DNA of 64,000 nucleotides from Streptomyces gardneri (GCF_006539185.1 NZ_BJMN01000045.1:26658-90657), one strand, 5' to 3'. Positions 25,825-36,365 are shown, numbered from the stretch's first letter. Notes: generated by a model not told the origin, from the sequence alone. Made by a program: numbers and translations.

Positions 25825-25854
25825 GCGATCATTCCGGCGCGCCGGAATGATCGC
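25825..25854. terminator. 30-bp perfect palindrome after coaX
   Basis: The half-site GCGATCATTCCGGCG is followed without a spacer by its exact reverse complement. It lies 30 bases after the coaX stop and 38 bases before the next ATG. It could fold as a terminator stem, but the lack of a loop and of a U-tract leaves an operator for the next gene equally possible. Confidence 0.5.
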
Positions 25855-25892
25855 TAAGAGAAAATTGTCCGATTAGCGCGTATCGTCGCCCC

Positions 25893-26531
25893 ATGCCCAC
25901 GCCATACGGATCTCGCGGCGGCATGGCATTCAGTGCGGACGAGCTGCGTGTGCTCCGAGGCGCCCTTGCCATCGCCCTCAACCCTGCCCCCCTCCAGGAC
26001 GAGGACGTCCAGGACTGCCTGCGCCTGGCCGAATCCGTGGACGAGGCGGTACGCGAGGCCGGCCGGCTGCGCGCCTTCCTCCTCGACGACCTGACCCGCT
26101 ACCGCGAGGCCCTCCCCGGGTCCCTCGCCGGCTATCTGGGCCTCCTCCGGGACGCCCTGACCGCCGGGTACGACCCCGGGGTCGACGACCTCGCCGCCCT
26201 GCGGGCCCTGCGCGCCAACCCCGCCGCCGCCGAGCTGCTCGCCCGCTGCCAGATCCTCGCCGAGCGCTCCGTACGCGCCCGGCTCGCCCGGGTCTCCCAG
26301 GCGACGGGCTCCACCGCCCCCGCCACCCGCGTCGGCGTCGGCGCGGCGCTCGCCCCCCGGGCGCGGCTGCTCGCCCTCCCCGGCGGGCGCGCGGCAGCCG
26401 GCGAGCCGAAGCCGAACCCGCCGTCCGGCCCCCCGCCCGGCGACCGCCCGGTGCCCAAGCCCTCCGAGGTCTTCCCGCCGCGCCGACGCCCCGTACCGCC
26501 GCCCCCGCCCGAGGAGCGGGTCGCCGGATAG
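25893..26531 (+). CDS. Hypothetical protein with Pro-rich C terminus
   Basis: A 212-residue protein, not assigned to a family. Residues about 10-145 are helical and Ala/Leu-rich (FSADELRVLRGALAIALNPAP, CLRLAESVDEAVREAGRLRAF). The rest is a Pro/Arg-rich disordered tail (PKPNPPSGPPPGD and PPPPPEE). No signal peptide or membrane segment. It lies between the palindrome and the small membrane protein gene on the same strand. Confidence 0.82.
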   Translation: MPTPYGSRGGMAFSADELRVLRGALAIALNPAPLQDEDVQDCLRLAESVDEAVREAGRLRAFLLDDLTRYREALPGSLAGYLGLLRDALTAGYDPGVDDLAALRALRANPAAAELLARCQILAERSVRARLARVSQATGSTAPATRVGVGAALAPRARLLALPGGRAAAGEPKPNPPSGPPPGDRPVPKPSEVFPPRRRPVPPPPPEERVAG

Positions 26532-26545
26532 CTACTCTGGACGGC

Positions 26546-26725
26546 ATGGACTACGTATCCGCGCTCCTGCCCCCCGTCGTGATGGCCGCGTTCTTCACCG
26601 CTCTCGTCGTCGTGATCGTCAAGAGCCAGGGCGGCCCGAACAAGGCCAAGGAGGACGCGGTCGTGGACGCCGCCCTCGCCCGCGCCGAGTCCACCCGCCA
26701 GTCGGACGGCACGCCCGCTTCCTGA
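26546..26725 (+). CDS. Small membrane protein (59 aa)
   Basis: MDYVSALLPPVVMAAFFTAL opens a single membrane helix (residues about 5-26), followed by a charged cytoplasmic tail (KAKEDAVVDAALARAE). It is 14 bases downstream of the preceding gene and ends before a good terminator. Small single-helix proteins of this form are conserved in Streptomyces, but no function is known to me. Confidence 0.75.
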   Translation: MDYVSALLPPVVMAAFFTALVVVIVKSQGGPNKAKEDAVVDAALARAESTRQSDGTPAS

Positions 26726-26762
26726 GGCCCGCTCTCCGCGCCGGCGACACCCCGCACCACCG

Positions 26763-26802
26763 GGACGTGCGACCTTCCGAGGTCGCGCGTCCTTTTTGTT
26801 TT
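26763..26802 (+). terminator. Rho-independent terminator
   Basis: GGACGTGCGACCT pairs with AGGTCGCGCGTCC (one mismatch) across a short loop and is followed by TTTTTGTTTT. It ends the coaX-side transcription unit before the BlaI-type regulator. Confidence 0.85.
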
Positions 26803-26864
26803 GGTTGTTGCGTTTCCTCACGTAAATGGCCGCTTATCAACTCTTTGCGAACTATGGTGGCACT

Positions 26865-27299
26865 GTGCCCCGTCCATTGGGAGAGCTTGAGGACGCCGTC
26901 ATGACGCGCGTCTGGCAATGGAACCGTCCGGTGACCGTCCGGGAAGTTCTGGAAGACCTCCAGCAGGAACGGTCCATCGCCTACACCACCGTCATGACCG
27001 TCATGGACAATCTCCATCAGAAGGGCTGGGTGCGCCGGGAAGTCGACGGCCGTGCCTATCGATATACGGCGGTCTCCACCCGGGCCGCTTACTCGGCCGC
27101 GCTGATGAACGAGGCCTGGGCCCAGAGCGACAACCCGGCCGCCGCCCTCGTCGCCTTCTTCGGCATGATGTCGCAGGACCAGCGCGAGGCGCTGAACGAC
27201 GCCATCCGTATCGTCCAGCGTGACAACCCGGTTCCCGCCCCGCCCGAAGAGGCCGTGGTCGACAAGGGTGCCGAGGGATCCGAGGCCGGGGAGCGATAG
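26865..27299 (+). CDS. BlaI/MecI/CopY-family transcriptional regulator
   Basis: About 144 residues. The winged-helix domain covers residues 1-85, with LGELEDAVMTRVWQWNRPVTV, AYTTVMTVMDNLHQKGWVRRE (recognition helix region) and GRAYRYTAVSTR. The C-terminal helices mediate dimerisation. No BlaR1-type sensor protease is adjacent, so a beta-lactam role is not supported. GTG is chosen because conserved sequence begins right there; an ATG 39 bases upstream would add a non-conserved extension. Confidence 0.9.
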   Translation: MPRPLGELEDAVMTRVWQWNRPVTVREVLEDLQQERSIAYTTVMTVMDNLHQKGWVRREVDGRAYRYTAVSTRAAYSAALMNEAWAQSDNPAAALVAFFGMMSQDQREALNDAIRIVQRDNPVPAPPEEAVVDKGAEGSEAGER

Positions 27300-27309
27300 C
27301 GTCCCCCCC

Positions 27310-27855
27310 ATGTCGCCGTCTGCTTCTCCGGCCGCTTCAGCGGCCTCCGCCAAAGCCGTCACCGTACGCAGGGCCCGCACCAGTGATGTGGCCGCGGTCC
27401 GCCGTCTCGTCGATCCTTTCGTCCAGCGCGGCATCCTTCTCGACAAGGCGACCGTGACTCTTTACGAGTCCATCCAGGAGTTCTGGGTCGCGGAACGCGA
27501 CGAGGACGCCACGGTCGTCGGTTGCGGCGCTCTGCACGTGATGTGGGAAGACCTCGCGGAAGTCCGCACACTCGCCGTCGATCCCGACTTCAAGGGCGTC
27601 GGCGTCGGACATCAGGTGCTGGACAAGTTGTTGCACACCGCCCGATGGCTCGGGGTGCGGCGGGTATTCTGCCTGACCTTCGAAGTCGACTTCTTCGCGA
27701 AGCACGGCTTCGTCGAGATCGGTGAGACCCCGGTCGACGGAGATGTCTACAGCGAGCTCCTCCGTTCCTATGACGAGGGCGTCGCCGAGTTCCTCGGTCT
27801 CGAACGAGTGAAGCCGAACACCTTGGGCAACAGCCGCATGCTTCTGCACCTGTGA
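27310..27855 (+). CDS. argA: Amino-acid N-acetyltransferase, short GNAT type
   Basis: A 181-residue single-domain GNAT that resembles the actinobacterial short ArgA, which acetylates glutamate for arginine synthesis. It has VTVRRARTSDVAAVRRLVDPF, WEDLAEVRTLAVDPDFKGVGVGHQVLDKLL (acetyl-CoA loop) and FEVDFFAKHGFVEIGETPV. The first 17 residues are a Ser/Ala leader. It lies 10 bases after the BlaI-type gene. The arginine role is inferred from resemblance; no other arg genes are near. Confidence 0.88.
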   Translation: MSPSASPAASAASAKAVTVRRARTSDVAAVRRLVDPFVQRGILLDKATVTLYESIQEFWVAERDEDATVVGCGALHVMWEDLAEVRTLAVDPDFKGVGVGHQVLDKLLHTARWLGVRRVFCLTFEVDFFAKHGFVEIGETPVDGDVYSELLRSYDEGVAEFLGLERVKPNTLGNSRMLLHL

Positions 27856-27953
27856 CCCGGAACCCCGCGGCGATCCCGAACCGGATCCCTATGTCCGAAT
27901 CGCGCACGTTTCCCGTGCCGTCGGGGTTCTGAACCTCTCCCAGGGGTTTGTGT

Positions 27954-27982
27954 TTTTCCGGGAAAAGCGGTTTCCTTTCCGC
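27954..27982. promoter_or_regulatory. Paired short palindromes upstream of lsr2
   Basis: TTTTCC-G-GGAAAA is followed at once by GCGG-TTTCCTTT-CCGC, 30 bases before the lsr2 start. This is the most A/T-rich stretch nearby. It may be part of the promoter or an autoregulatory Lsr2 site; Lsr2 is known to prefer A/T-rich DNA. Confidence 0.3.
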
Positions 27983-28011
27983 GTACTGCATTTTCGATGA
28001 AAGGAAATCCG

Positions 28012-28344
28012 GTGGCACAGAAGGTTCAGGTCCTTCTTGTCGACGACCTCGACGGCGTCGAGGCGGACGAGACGGTGACGTTCGCGCTGGACGGCAAGAC
28101 CTACGAGATCGACCTCACCACCGCCAACGCGGAAAAGCTCCGCGGCCTGCTCGAGCCGTACACCGCGGGCGGTCGTCGTACCGGTGGCCGCACCACCGGC
28201 GGGCGTGGCAAGGGTCGCGTCGCGGCCGGCAGCCCCGACACGGCGAAGATTCGCGCGTGGGCCAAGGAGAACGGCTACGACGTGAACGACCGCGGCCGTG
28301 TGCCCGCCACCGTCAAGGCCGCCTACGAGGACGCGAACCGCTGA
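28012..28344 (+). CDS. lsr2: Lsr2 nucleoid-associated protein
   Basis: A 110-residue H-NS-like DNA-binding protein that silences A/T-rich, horizontally acquired DNA. N-terminal oligomerisation domain: KVQVLLVDDLDGVEADETVTF and GKTYEIDLT. A Gly/Arg/Thr linker leads to the C-terminal DNA-binding domain, with IRAWAKENGYDVNDRGRVPA containing the AT-hook-like RGR. A GTG start with AAAGGA 6 bases upstream is preferred over an ATG 15 bases earlier. The 3' end overlaps the convergent gene by 22 bp. Confidence 0.96.
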   Translation: MAQKVQVLLVDDLDGVEADETVTFALDGKTYEIDLTTANAEKLRGLLEPYTAGGRRTGGRTTGGRGKGRVAAGSPDTAKIRAWAKENGYDVNDRGRVPATVKAAYEDANR

Positions 28345-28919
28345 GGCGACAGCTGCTGAGGTGCCGGGCCACCGGTCCGGACGCTCAGCAGCCGCGCCCG
28401 GTGGCACTCAGCGGCGGCGGCGGCCACGAGACGCACCAGGCAGGGGGCGTCCGCACCGCCCCAGGGTGCGGACCGCAGGGCCGGAAGCGAGGACTCGACC
28501 TCGCGCCCCGGCACGGGCGCCCGCAGCCAGACCGCGGCACCCGGCGCGCCGGAACCGCCCCGCCCCGGGGGAAGGGGCGCGGTCATCCGGCCGTCGGTGC
28601 CCAGGATCGCGAGATCCAGTGAGATCCCGCCCCACTCGAGCCAGTCGAGCAGCCCCGGGACCTCCTCGGCGCTCCCCGCGGCCACGAGCAGCCGCATCCG
28701 GCGCCCCATCAGGGCCACCGGACCCGTCCCCGCGCCCATCCGGCGCAGGACGCCACGACCGGCCGTGGCGGGCAGCTCCAGGACGTCGAAACGCAGCCCC
28801 GTGACCAGCTGCACCGGGGGGCCTGGCACCGCGGCCCAGCCGAGCTCGTGCTCGTACCACCGCGCCAGACCGCCGTCGCTGTCGAGCGGTGAGCGGGGAG
28901 GCGGGACGGTGAAGGCCAT
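28323..28919 (-). CDS. Hypothetical protein, resembles DNA primase/polymerase N-terminal-like proteins
   Basis: A 198-residue soluble protein. ARWYEHELGWAAVPGPPVQL and GLRFDVLELPATAGRGVLRRM recall Streptomyces proteins annotated as bifunctional DNA primase/polymerase N-terminal-like. The acidic catalytic motif is not clear, so enzyme activity is doubtful. The ATG begins MAFTVPPPRSP. It is convergent with and overlaps lsr2, and its promoter would share the 505-bp region with clpC. Confidence 0.8.
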   Translation of the reverse strand: MAFTVPPPRSPLDSDGGLARWYEHELGWAAVPGPPVQLVTGLRFDVLELPATAGRGVLRRMGAGTGPVALMGRRMRLLVAAGSAEEVPGLLDWLEWGGISLDLAILGTDGRMTAPLPPGRGGSGAPGAAVWLRAPVPGREVESSLPALRSAPWGGADAPCLVRLVAAAAAECHRARLLSVRTGGPAPQQLSPQRFASS

Positions 28920-29424
28920 ACCCGGCGCAACTCCCGCCGAGCCCTCTTGGTTACGCCCCCGGCATGCCCGGGACCCGTTCCGGACAGGTTCCGGACTCAC
29001 CCCTGGTGACGGACGGTCCCCTTCCGGATGCGCAAGGTGTCCGTGATGAGGCGTACGGACGCATTCGGCAGCGCAAGGTTGTTCGCTGGTAGCGGAGGGA
29101 ACCGGGGTGTGCCGCATGGAGTGTCAGTGCTTACGGGTAAGACATTCCTAGTGGAGAGGGGCGACTCGCGGGCTTCGGCGTCTCACGTTCGCCATCGGCG
29201 TACTCAAGGCGCGGGTAACTACTTGGCCTGCGGGAACATCGTCTCGCACCATCGGGTTGGAGCATTTGTCGGTTGTTCGGCGGCAGGTCTCCCCGCGGAA
29301 GAGGGGTGATCCGGACGGATGTCGGCAGTTGGAATGAGCGGTCCCCGCTTGCGGGACTAAGCTGCGGAAGGACAGGGAGGGGATCGACCCCTAACTGACT
29401 GACCGCTCTGAGGAGCGATTAACG
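28920..29424. other. Intergenic region upstream of clpC
   Basis: This 505-base stretch separates the divergent hypothetical gene and clpC. I see no convincing open reading frame. It holds the CGC-N5-GCG box described separately and presumably the clpC promoter. The ribosome site AGGAG lies 9 bases before the clpC ATG. Confidence 0.6.
29081..29096 (+). promoter_or_regulatory. Candidate ClgR box
   Basis: GTTCGCTGGTAGCGGA contains CGC-N5-GCG with near-dyad flanks. This is the core described for ClgR, the activator of clp genes in actinobacteria. It lies about 330 bases before clpC. The match is short and could occur by chance in GC-rich DNA. Confidence 0.4.
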
Positions 29425-31947
<2,523 letters not shown>

Positions 31948-31963
31948 GGCATAGCGCCTGAGC

Positions 31964-32008
31964 AAAGGGGCGGCCCCGGAACCTGATGGTTCCGGGGCCG
32001 CCCCTTTT
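31964..32008. terminator. Bidirectional terminator clpC/NACHT
   Basis: A perfect 20-bp stem beginning AAAGGGGCGG, with loop TGAT and the complementary arm ending in TTTT. It lies 16 bases after clpC and just past the stop of the convergent NACHT gene. The A-run on one side and T-run on the other suit both directions. Confidence 0.92.
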
Positions 32009-32019
32009 CCCGTTTCCCG

Positions 32020-34488
32020 TCACGTGTCGTTCGGCGCCCGGAGTTTCGCGTGGGGCAGCAGCGGTGCGAGGAGGGCGAGGCCGCGCTCGGTGAGCCCCGC
32101 CCTGATGTCCAGGAACGCCGGCCGCAGACCGAGCCGCACGAGTGCGGCGGCCTGCTCGTCGGTCTGGACGGTGTACTCCAGCTCGGCCTGGTCGAGTCGC
32201 CCGATGATCTCCTCGGCGTACTGATCCGTGTCGAAGCGGAACCATGCCCAGACGAGCTGGGACTGGACCCGGAGGGACGGATGGCCGGTGAACCGGGACA
32301 GATAGGGGATGGCCGCGTCGGAGGCGACGAAGGTCGCCGTCGTCACGACCAGCCACGCGTCCTCGTCGCTCAGCCCCTCGGGGCCGGGCAGAAGGTCGAG
32401 GACCAGGTGCCCCACCGCGGCCAGCGCCCGTGCTTCGCTCACGGTGCGCGGCGGGATGACCCTGGCCGTGCGGGCCAGCAGCTCCTCGCGTATCTCCGGG
32501 GCCACCTCCGTCGCGTGTTCCAGGGCCGTCGCCGCCAGGATCACCAGCCGTAGCCGGACCCGCCGGTCCTCGGCCGCGTCCGCCGCCGACAGCAGTTCGC
32601 GGAGGATCTCCGCGCACTCGCGCGGGCGGGCGTGGCCCACGGCCATGCGGAGGACGTCCTCCCACTGGTCGTCCGTCGCGTGCCGTACCAGGACGCCGAT
32701 GTCCCAGCGGTCCACGAGGGCCTTGGCCGCCAGGTAGTCCTGGAAGGTGCGGTGGACGAACTCGACCGTGTCGGCCGTCGGCTCGCGGAGGAGGCCGCTG
32801 CGGTGGAGGAGGTGGGTGAAGACCGCGTCGGGGTCGTACGCCGAGGCCTCCTGGACCGCCGGGACGGCCTCCGTGACGATCGACTTCGCGTGGGCGCGGT
32901 CCAGCGTCGTCCGGCCGTTGAGCGTCAGCCAGTACGCGAGCCGCTGGATCAGCTGGATCTGCGGTGCCTCGTCGAGCACGAGCCCGGACGGGGCGCCCAT
33001 GTCCCGCTCGCGGTCGCGGCGGGAGAGGAGCATCGACAGGGCGGCCTCGTAGAGCGCCTTGCGGCCGCGGGGAAGGAAGCCGCGCCGGTCGCGGTGCAGG
33101 GCGCAGACGAGACCGCACATCAGGGGGTTGGTGGCGAGCTCGGCGACGTGCTCGGCGGTGCGGAGGGCGTCGAGGAGCGGCTGCTCGTACGGCTCCGCCT
33201 CCGCCCCGGCCGCCCGGTGCCAGCGGCGTACGAAGGTGGTGACCTCCGCGCCGGTCATGGGGGAGAGCGTCAGCTCGGTGAAGCCCTCGGGGGCCAGCCA
33301 GTCGTCCCGTACGGCCGTGGGGCGCGAGGTCACCAGCCAGCGGTTGCCCTCGTACGTGTCGAGGAGACCGCGGAGCCACTCGCGGGCCCGGCCGCGCTCG
33401 GCCTCGGGGATCTCGTCGATGCCGTCCACGAGGACCAGGCCCCGCCCGGCGGCCAGGACCCGGTCGGCCCAGCCCTCGGGCGCGGTGAGCGGGCAGCCGG
33501 CGGCGGAGAGGAAGCCTTCGGGGGAGGGGAGCCGCTCGCCGTGGCGGGTGAGGGCGCGCAGGGGGAGGACGAAGGGGACGCGGCCGTGGAGGTAGCCCAT
33601 GCCGTCCGCCGGCTTCTCCGCCGCCGCGGAGGTCGTCAGCCACTGGACGAGCGTCGTCTTGCCCGCGCCGGCCGGTCCCCGCAGGAGGACCTTGTCGTGG
33701 CGGGCGAGCGCGAGGTCGGCGCGAGTGACGGTCCGGTCCTGCTCCTGGGGATGGGGGCGGTCCGCCGGGTCGGCACTCCCCGTCGCCTCCAGCGACAGGT
33801 ACGCCACGTCCAGCGGCCACCGGTCCGATGAGTCGTGCAGGTCGATGCCGTAGATGGTGAGGCGGCCGTGCTTCTTCGCCAGGTGGGAGAGATAGCGGCG
33901 TTCGAACTCCGTGTCCCGGCCGTCGGCGCGCGGTGTCCGGCGGATGACCTCGTCGATCTTCGCGATGAGTTCCGTCTGGCCGCGCGTCTGCTCCACCAGG
34001 CTGCGGGCGACGAACGTGGAGCGTTGGGTGAAGAACTCCAGGATGTGGAGGCAGGCCCACTCGGTCATCGACTCCAGGTAGAGGACCGAGTCGGTGGAGA
34101 GGCCGTCGGGGGCCGGGGCCGCCGCCCGCAGGCGCTGGGCGAGGGTGCGGTGGCCGAGACGGACGGCCTGGACATCGTCCATGTCGAGGTCGCCGAGGGC
34201 GAGGAGGGTCGTCCCCAGGGTGTGGGCGACGGCCTCGGTCTCGTCGGCGGGGAAGGGGGCCTCGCCGGGCCCGCCGGCCGAGCGCTCGACGAGGGCGGCG
34301 GCGAGCTTCCGGACGTCCTTCTCCGTGAGCGTGCGCTTCTCGCCGCGGAAGGAGACCAGGGAGGAGAGCCGCACGGCGCGGGCCCCGCCCGTGAGCCCTG
34401 CGCCCGGACCGTCGCTGACCAGCAGTTTCTTCAGAAGTGGGCTGATCGCCGCCGAGGCGAGCCGGGTGCCGATGAGTGCCGGTTCCAT
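32020..34488 (-). CDS. NACHT-domain NTPase (bacterial NLR-like, STAND)
   Basis: An 822-residue protein. Residues about 1-230 are helical and match the look of the NACHT N-terminal helical (NNH) region (PALIGTRLASAAISPLLKKLL). The NACHT NTPase has Walker A GPAGAGKTT at 271-279, Walker B LVLVDGIDEI at 351-360 and sensor-1 WLVTSRP at 384-390. A winged-helix region and a helical C-terminal sensor of about 250 residues follow. Such bNACHT proteins include anti-phage defence proteins, and related proteins may be developmental in Streptomyces. No effector domain is evident. The ATG is chosen with AGGGGGACAG upstream. It stands alone. Confidence 0.88.
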   Translation of the reverse strand: MEPALIGTRLASAAISPLLKKLLVSDGPGAGLTGGARAVRLSSLVSFRGEKRTLTEKDVRKLAAALVERSAGGPGEAPFPADETEAVAHTLGTTLLALGDLDMDDVQAVRLGHRTLAQRLRAAAPAPDGLSTDSVLYLESMTEWACLHILEFFTQRSTFVARSLVEQTRGQTELIAKIDEVIRRTPRADGRDTEFERRYLSHLAKKHGRLTIYGIDLHDSSDRWPLDVAYLSLEATGSADPADRPHPQEQDRTVTRADLALARHDKVLLRGPAGAGKTTLVQWLTTSAAAEKPADGMGYLHGRVPFVLPLRALTRHGERLPSPEGFLSAAGCPLTAPEGWADRVLAAGRGLVLVDGIDEIPEAERGRAREWLRGLLDTYEGNRWLVTSRPTAVRDDWLAPEGFTELTLSPMTGAEVTTFVRRWHRAAGAEAEPYEQPLLDALRTAEHVAELATNPLMCGLVCALHRDRRGFLPRGRKALYEAALSMLLSRRDRERDMGAPSGLVLDEAPQIQLIQRLAYWLTLNGRTTLDRAHAKSIVTEAVPAVQEASAYDPDAVFTHLLHRSGLLREPTADTVEFVHRTFQDYLAAKALVDRWDIGVLVRHATDDQWEDVLRMAVGHARPRECAEILRELLSAADAAEDRRVRLRLVILAATALEHATEVAPEIREELLARTARVIPPRTVSEARALAAVGHLVLDLLPGPEGLSDEDAWLVVTTATFVASDAAIPYLSRFTGHPSLRVQSQLVWAWFRFDTDQYAEEIIGRLDQAELEYTVQTDEQAAALVRLGLRPAFLDIRAGLTERGLALLAPLLPHAKLRAPNDT

Positions 34489-34820
34489 GTCTGTCCCCCT
34501 GAAGATCCCCGAATCCGCCAGCGTAGTGCGGGACGGCCTTTCCGACGGGCTGGTTGCGTGACCCAGGTCCCATTGGCAGCCGCCGGCTGGTGACAAGGCG
34601 CACAGGCGTTTCGAGGGGTACTAACCGGAATAGTGGCGACCTTTGGTGGTGATTCGGGACGTTTAGTGATCAACCGGGGGGTCTTTGGTCCCGCAGGGTC
34701 CCGAACCGGGCGCTGCGCGGCCTTTCGGGCAGTTCCGGGCCCCCGTGGCATGCGGATAAACCGTTTCTCTTGTGGCGGTATGTCCGGTTTCAGGAGTTGA
34801 AGCCAAGGCCGTCAAGGGTC
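34489..34820. other. Intergenic region upstream of the M23 gene leader
   Basis: About 330 bases shared by the NACHT promoter (leftward) and the M23 peptidase promoter (rightward). I see no gene. The stretch ATAAACCGTTTCTC is A/T-rich against its surroundings and may belong to the rightward promoter. Confidence 0.4.
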
Positions 34821-34955
34821 GATCTCCCCCGGAGATCGCTACGACGCAATGTCGTAGATGGGGTGTTTTGGGATGGCCGGGGGTCCGGGTTACCAAGGAT
34901 GAGCAAGCCCGGCGCAGAGCACTGTTCGCGTCGGGTCCCGTACTTCCCGGAGGTT
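34821..34955 (+). ncRNA. Structured 5' leader of the M23 peptidase gene, possible c-di-AMP (ydaO-type) riboswitch
   Basis: Two perfect hairpins follow each other: GATCTCC-CCC-GGAGATC and CTACGAC-GCAAT-GTCGTAG. The second hairpin follows the sequence ATCGCT. Beyond it lie a G-rich segment, GGCCGGGGGTCCGGGTTACC, and further GC-rich arms before the ribosome site. In Streptomyces, cell-wall hydrolase genes are often controlled by c-di-AMP riboswitches whose 5' part begins with a CGCU plus hairpin pattern. I could not match the whole consensus, so the ligand is a guess; the structure itself is clear. Confidence 0.4.
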
Positions 34956-34964
34956 TTCCCCCGT

Positions 34965-35708
34965 ATGTCGAAGCGCGTCATGAACCCCGCCACCCGTACC
35001 GCCGCCGTCGCCCTCGCCGCCGCGGGTCTGGGAGCGTCGCTGGTGGCCGGAGCAGGGTCCGCCTTCGCCGCCGAGGGCAAGGCCGTCGCCCCGGTCGCCG
35101 TCACCGCCTCGGCCGCCGTCGCGGCCCAGGCCGAGACCCAGGCCCACGTGGCCGCCCAGGTGAAGGCCGCCGCCGCCAAGGCCGCAGCACAGAAGGCCGC
35201 CACCGTGAAGGCCGCCACCGTGAAGGCCGCCACCGCGAAGGCCGTCGCCGTGAAGGCCACCCCGGTGAAGGCCGCCAAGAAGGCGACCCCGTCCTGGGTC
35301 AAGCCGGTCGTCTCGTACACCCTGAGCGCCAGCTACAACCAGGGCGGCGCCATGTGGGCCCACAAGCACTCCGGTCAGGACTTCGCCGTCCCGACCGGCA
35401 CCCCGGTCAAGGCCGCGGGCGCGGGCACCGTCGTGAAGGCCGGCCCGAACGGCGGCGGCGACGGCCCGGCGTACGGCAACGCGATCGTCGTCAAGCACGC
35501 CAACGGCAAGTACTCGCAGTACGCCCACCTGTCGAAGATCAAGGTCAACGTCGGCCAGAAGGTCGCCGCCGGTCAGCAGATCGCCCTCTCGGGCAACACC
35601 GGCAACTCCTCCGGCCCGCACCTGCACTTCGAGATCCGCACGACCCCGAACTACGGCTCCTCCGTGAACCCGGCCGCCTTCCTGCGGTCCCACGGCGTGA
35701 GCATCTGA
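34965..35708 (+). CDS. Secreted M23-family metallopeptidase
   Basis: A 247-residue exported peptidoglycan endopeptidase (lysostaphin-type). The signal peptide ends in SAFA. Residues about 45-105 are an Ala/Lys/Val repeat region (KAATVKAATVKAATAKAV) likely to contact the wall. The peptidase domain has HKHSGQDFAVPTGTPV (zinc His and Asp), GNAIVVKHANGKYSQYAHLSK and the HLHFEIR zinc motif. All catalytic residues are present. GGAGG lies 11 bases before the ATG; a second ATG five codons in is possible. It is preceded by a long structured leader. Confidence 0.94.
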   Translation: MSKRVMNPATRTAAVALAAAGLGASLVAGAGSAFAAEGKAVAPVAVTASAAVAAQAETQAHVAAQVKAAAAKAAAQKAATVKAATVKAATAKAVAVKATPVKAAKKATPSWVKPVVSYTLSASYNQGGAMWAHKHSGQDFAVPTGTPVKAAGAGTVVKAGPNGGGDGPAYGNAIVVKHANGKYSQYAHLSKIKVNVGQKVAAGQQIALSGNTGNSSGPHLHFEIRTTPNYGSSVNPAAFLRSHGVSI

Positions 35709-35740
35709 GTCCCGCCGCGGACTCTCCCCGGTAACTCCCG

Positions 35741-36298
35741 CTAGCCGGCCCTGTGGGCCTGGCTCAGCAGATCGAGGGCGACCTCGAGGACGGCTTCGTG
35801 CTTCTCCTCGGAGTCGCCCTCGACGTTGTCCAGGAAGAACATCCCCGCGTGCAGGGTGAAGATCGCACTCACGCACCGCACCCGGTCGATGACGGCGAAG
35901 TCCTCCTCCTGGATCAGGCCGCTCAGCTCGAGCATCCGCTCCTTGAAGGTCAGTCCGATGCTCAGCTCGCGGACGGCCGCCTGGTTCTCCTGCATGAAGC
36001 GGAACAGCGGGTAGGCGCTGAGCAGGGACGCCTGGTAGCGGCGCAGGATCTCCTCCCGCACCTCCAGCGTGCGCGGCTGCTCCCGCGCCCAGTCGATCAG
36101 CTCGTCCACGGGCCGGGTGAGGTCCTGGAAGATGCCGATGATGATGTCTTCCTTGGTCTTGAAGTGGTAGTAGAGCGCGGCCTTGGTGACGTCGAGGTGC
36201 TCGGCGATCTCGCGCAGCGAGGTCTTCTCGTACCCCTGCGCGGCGAAGAGTTCCAGGGCCACGTCCTGGATGCGCTGGCGGGTGTTGCCTCGGGCCAT
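35741..36298 (-). CDS. TetR-family regulator
   Basis: A 185-residue repressor. N-terminal helix-turn-helix: RQRIQDVALELFAAQGYEKTSLREIAEHLDV with the TKAALYYHFKTKEDI recognition helix. The C-terminal ligand domain is helical. It is divergent from a DHA2-type efflux pump with two matching operator-like palindromes between them. It therefore probably represses the pump and itself until a drug or metabolite binds. Confidence 0.94.
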   Translation of the reverse strand: MARGNTRQRIQDVALELFAAQGYEKTSLREIAEHLDVTKAALYYHFKTKEDIIIGIFQDLTRPVDELIDWAREQPRTLEVREEILRRYQASLLSAYPLFRFMQENQAAVRELSIGLTFKERMLELSGLIQEEDFAVIDRVRCVSAIFTLHAGMFFLDNVEGDSEEKHEAVLEVALDLLSQAHRAG

Positions 36299-36320
36299 GG
36301 CTGCTCTCCCACTTTTACTT

Positions 36321-36338
36321 ACTTGACGACCGGCAAGT
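36321..36338. promoter_or_regulatory. TetR operator candidate 1
   Basis: ACTTGACGACCGGCAAGT has arms ACTTG/CAAGT separated by 8 bases, with further partial symmetry (ACTTG.C…G.CAAGT). It lies 23 bases upstream of the TetR gene start. Confidence 0.6.
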
Positions 36339-36365
36339 TACGGGTCTACCGTCCCCATCCTAGTA

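Noticed and set aside
26826..26864. Upstream ATG for the BlaI-type regulator
   Set aside because: The 13 added residues (MAAYQLFANYGGT) look like promoter DNA and are not typical of the family.
26865..27299. BlaI regulator as part of a beta-lactam resistance system
   Set aside because: No BlaR1 sensor or beta-lactamase gene nearby.
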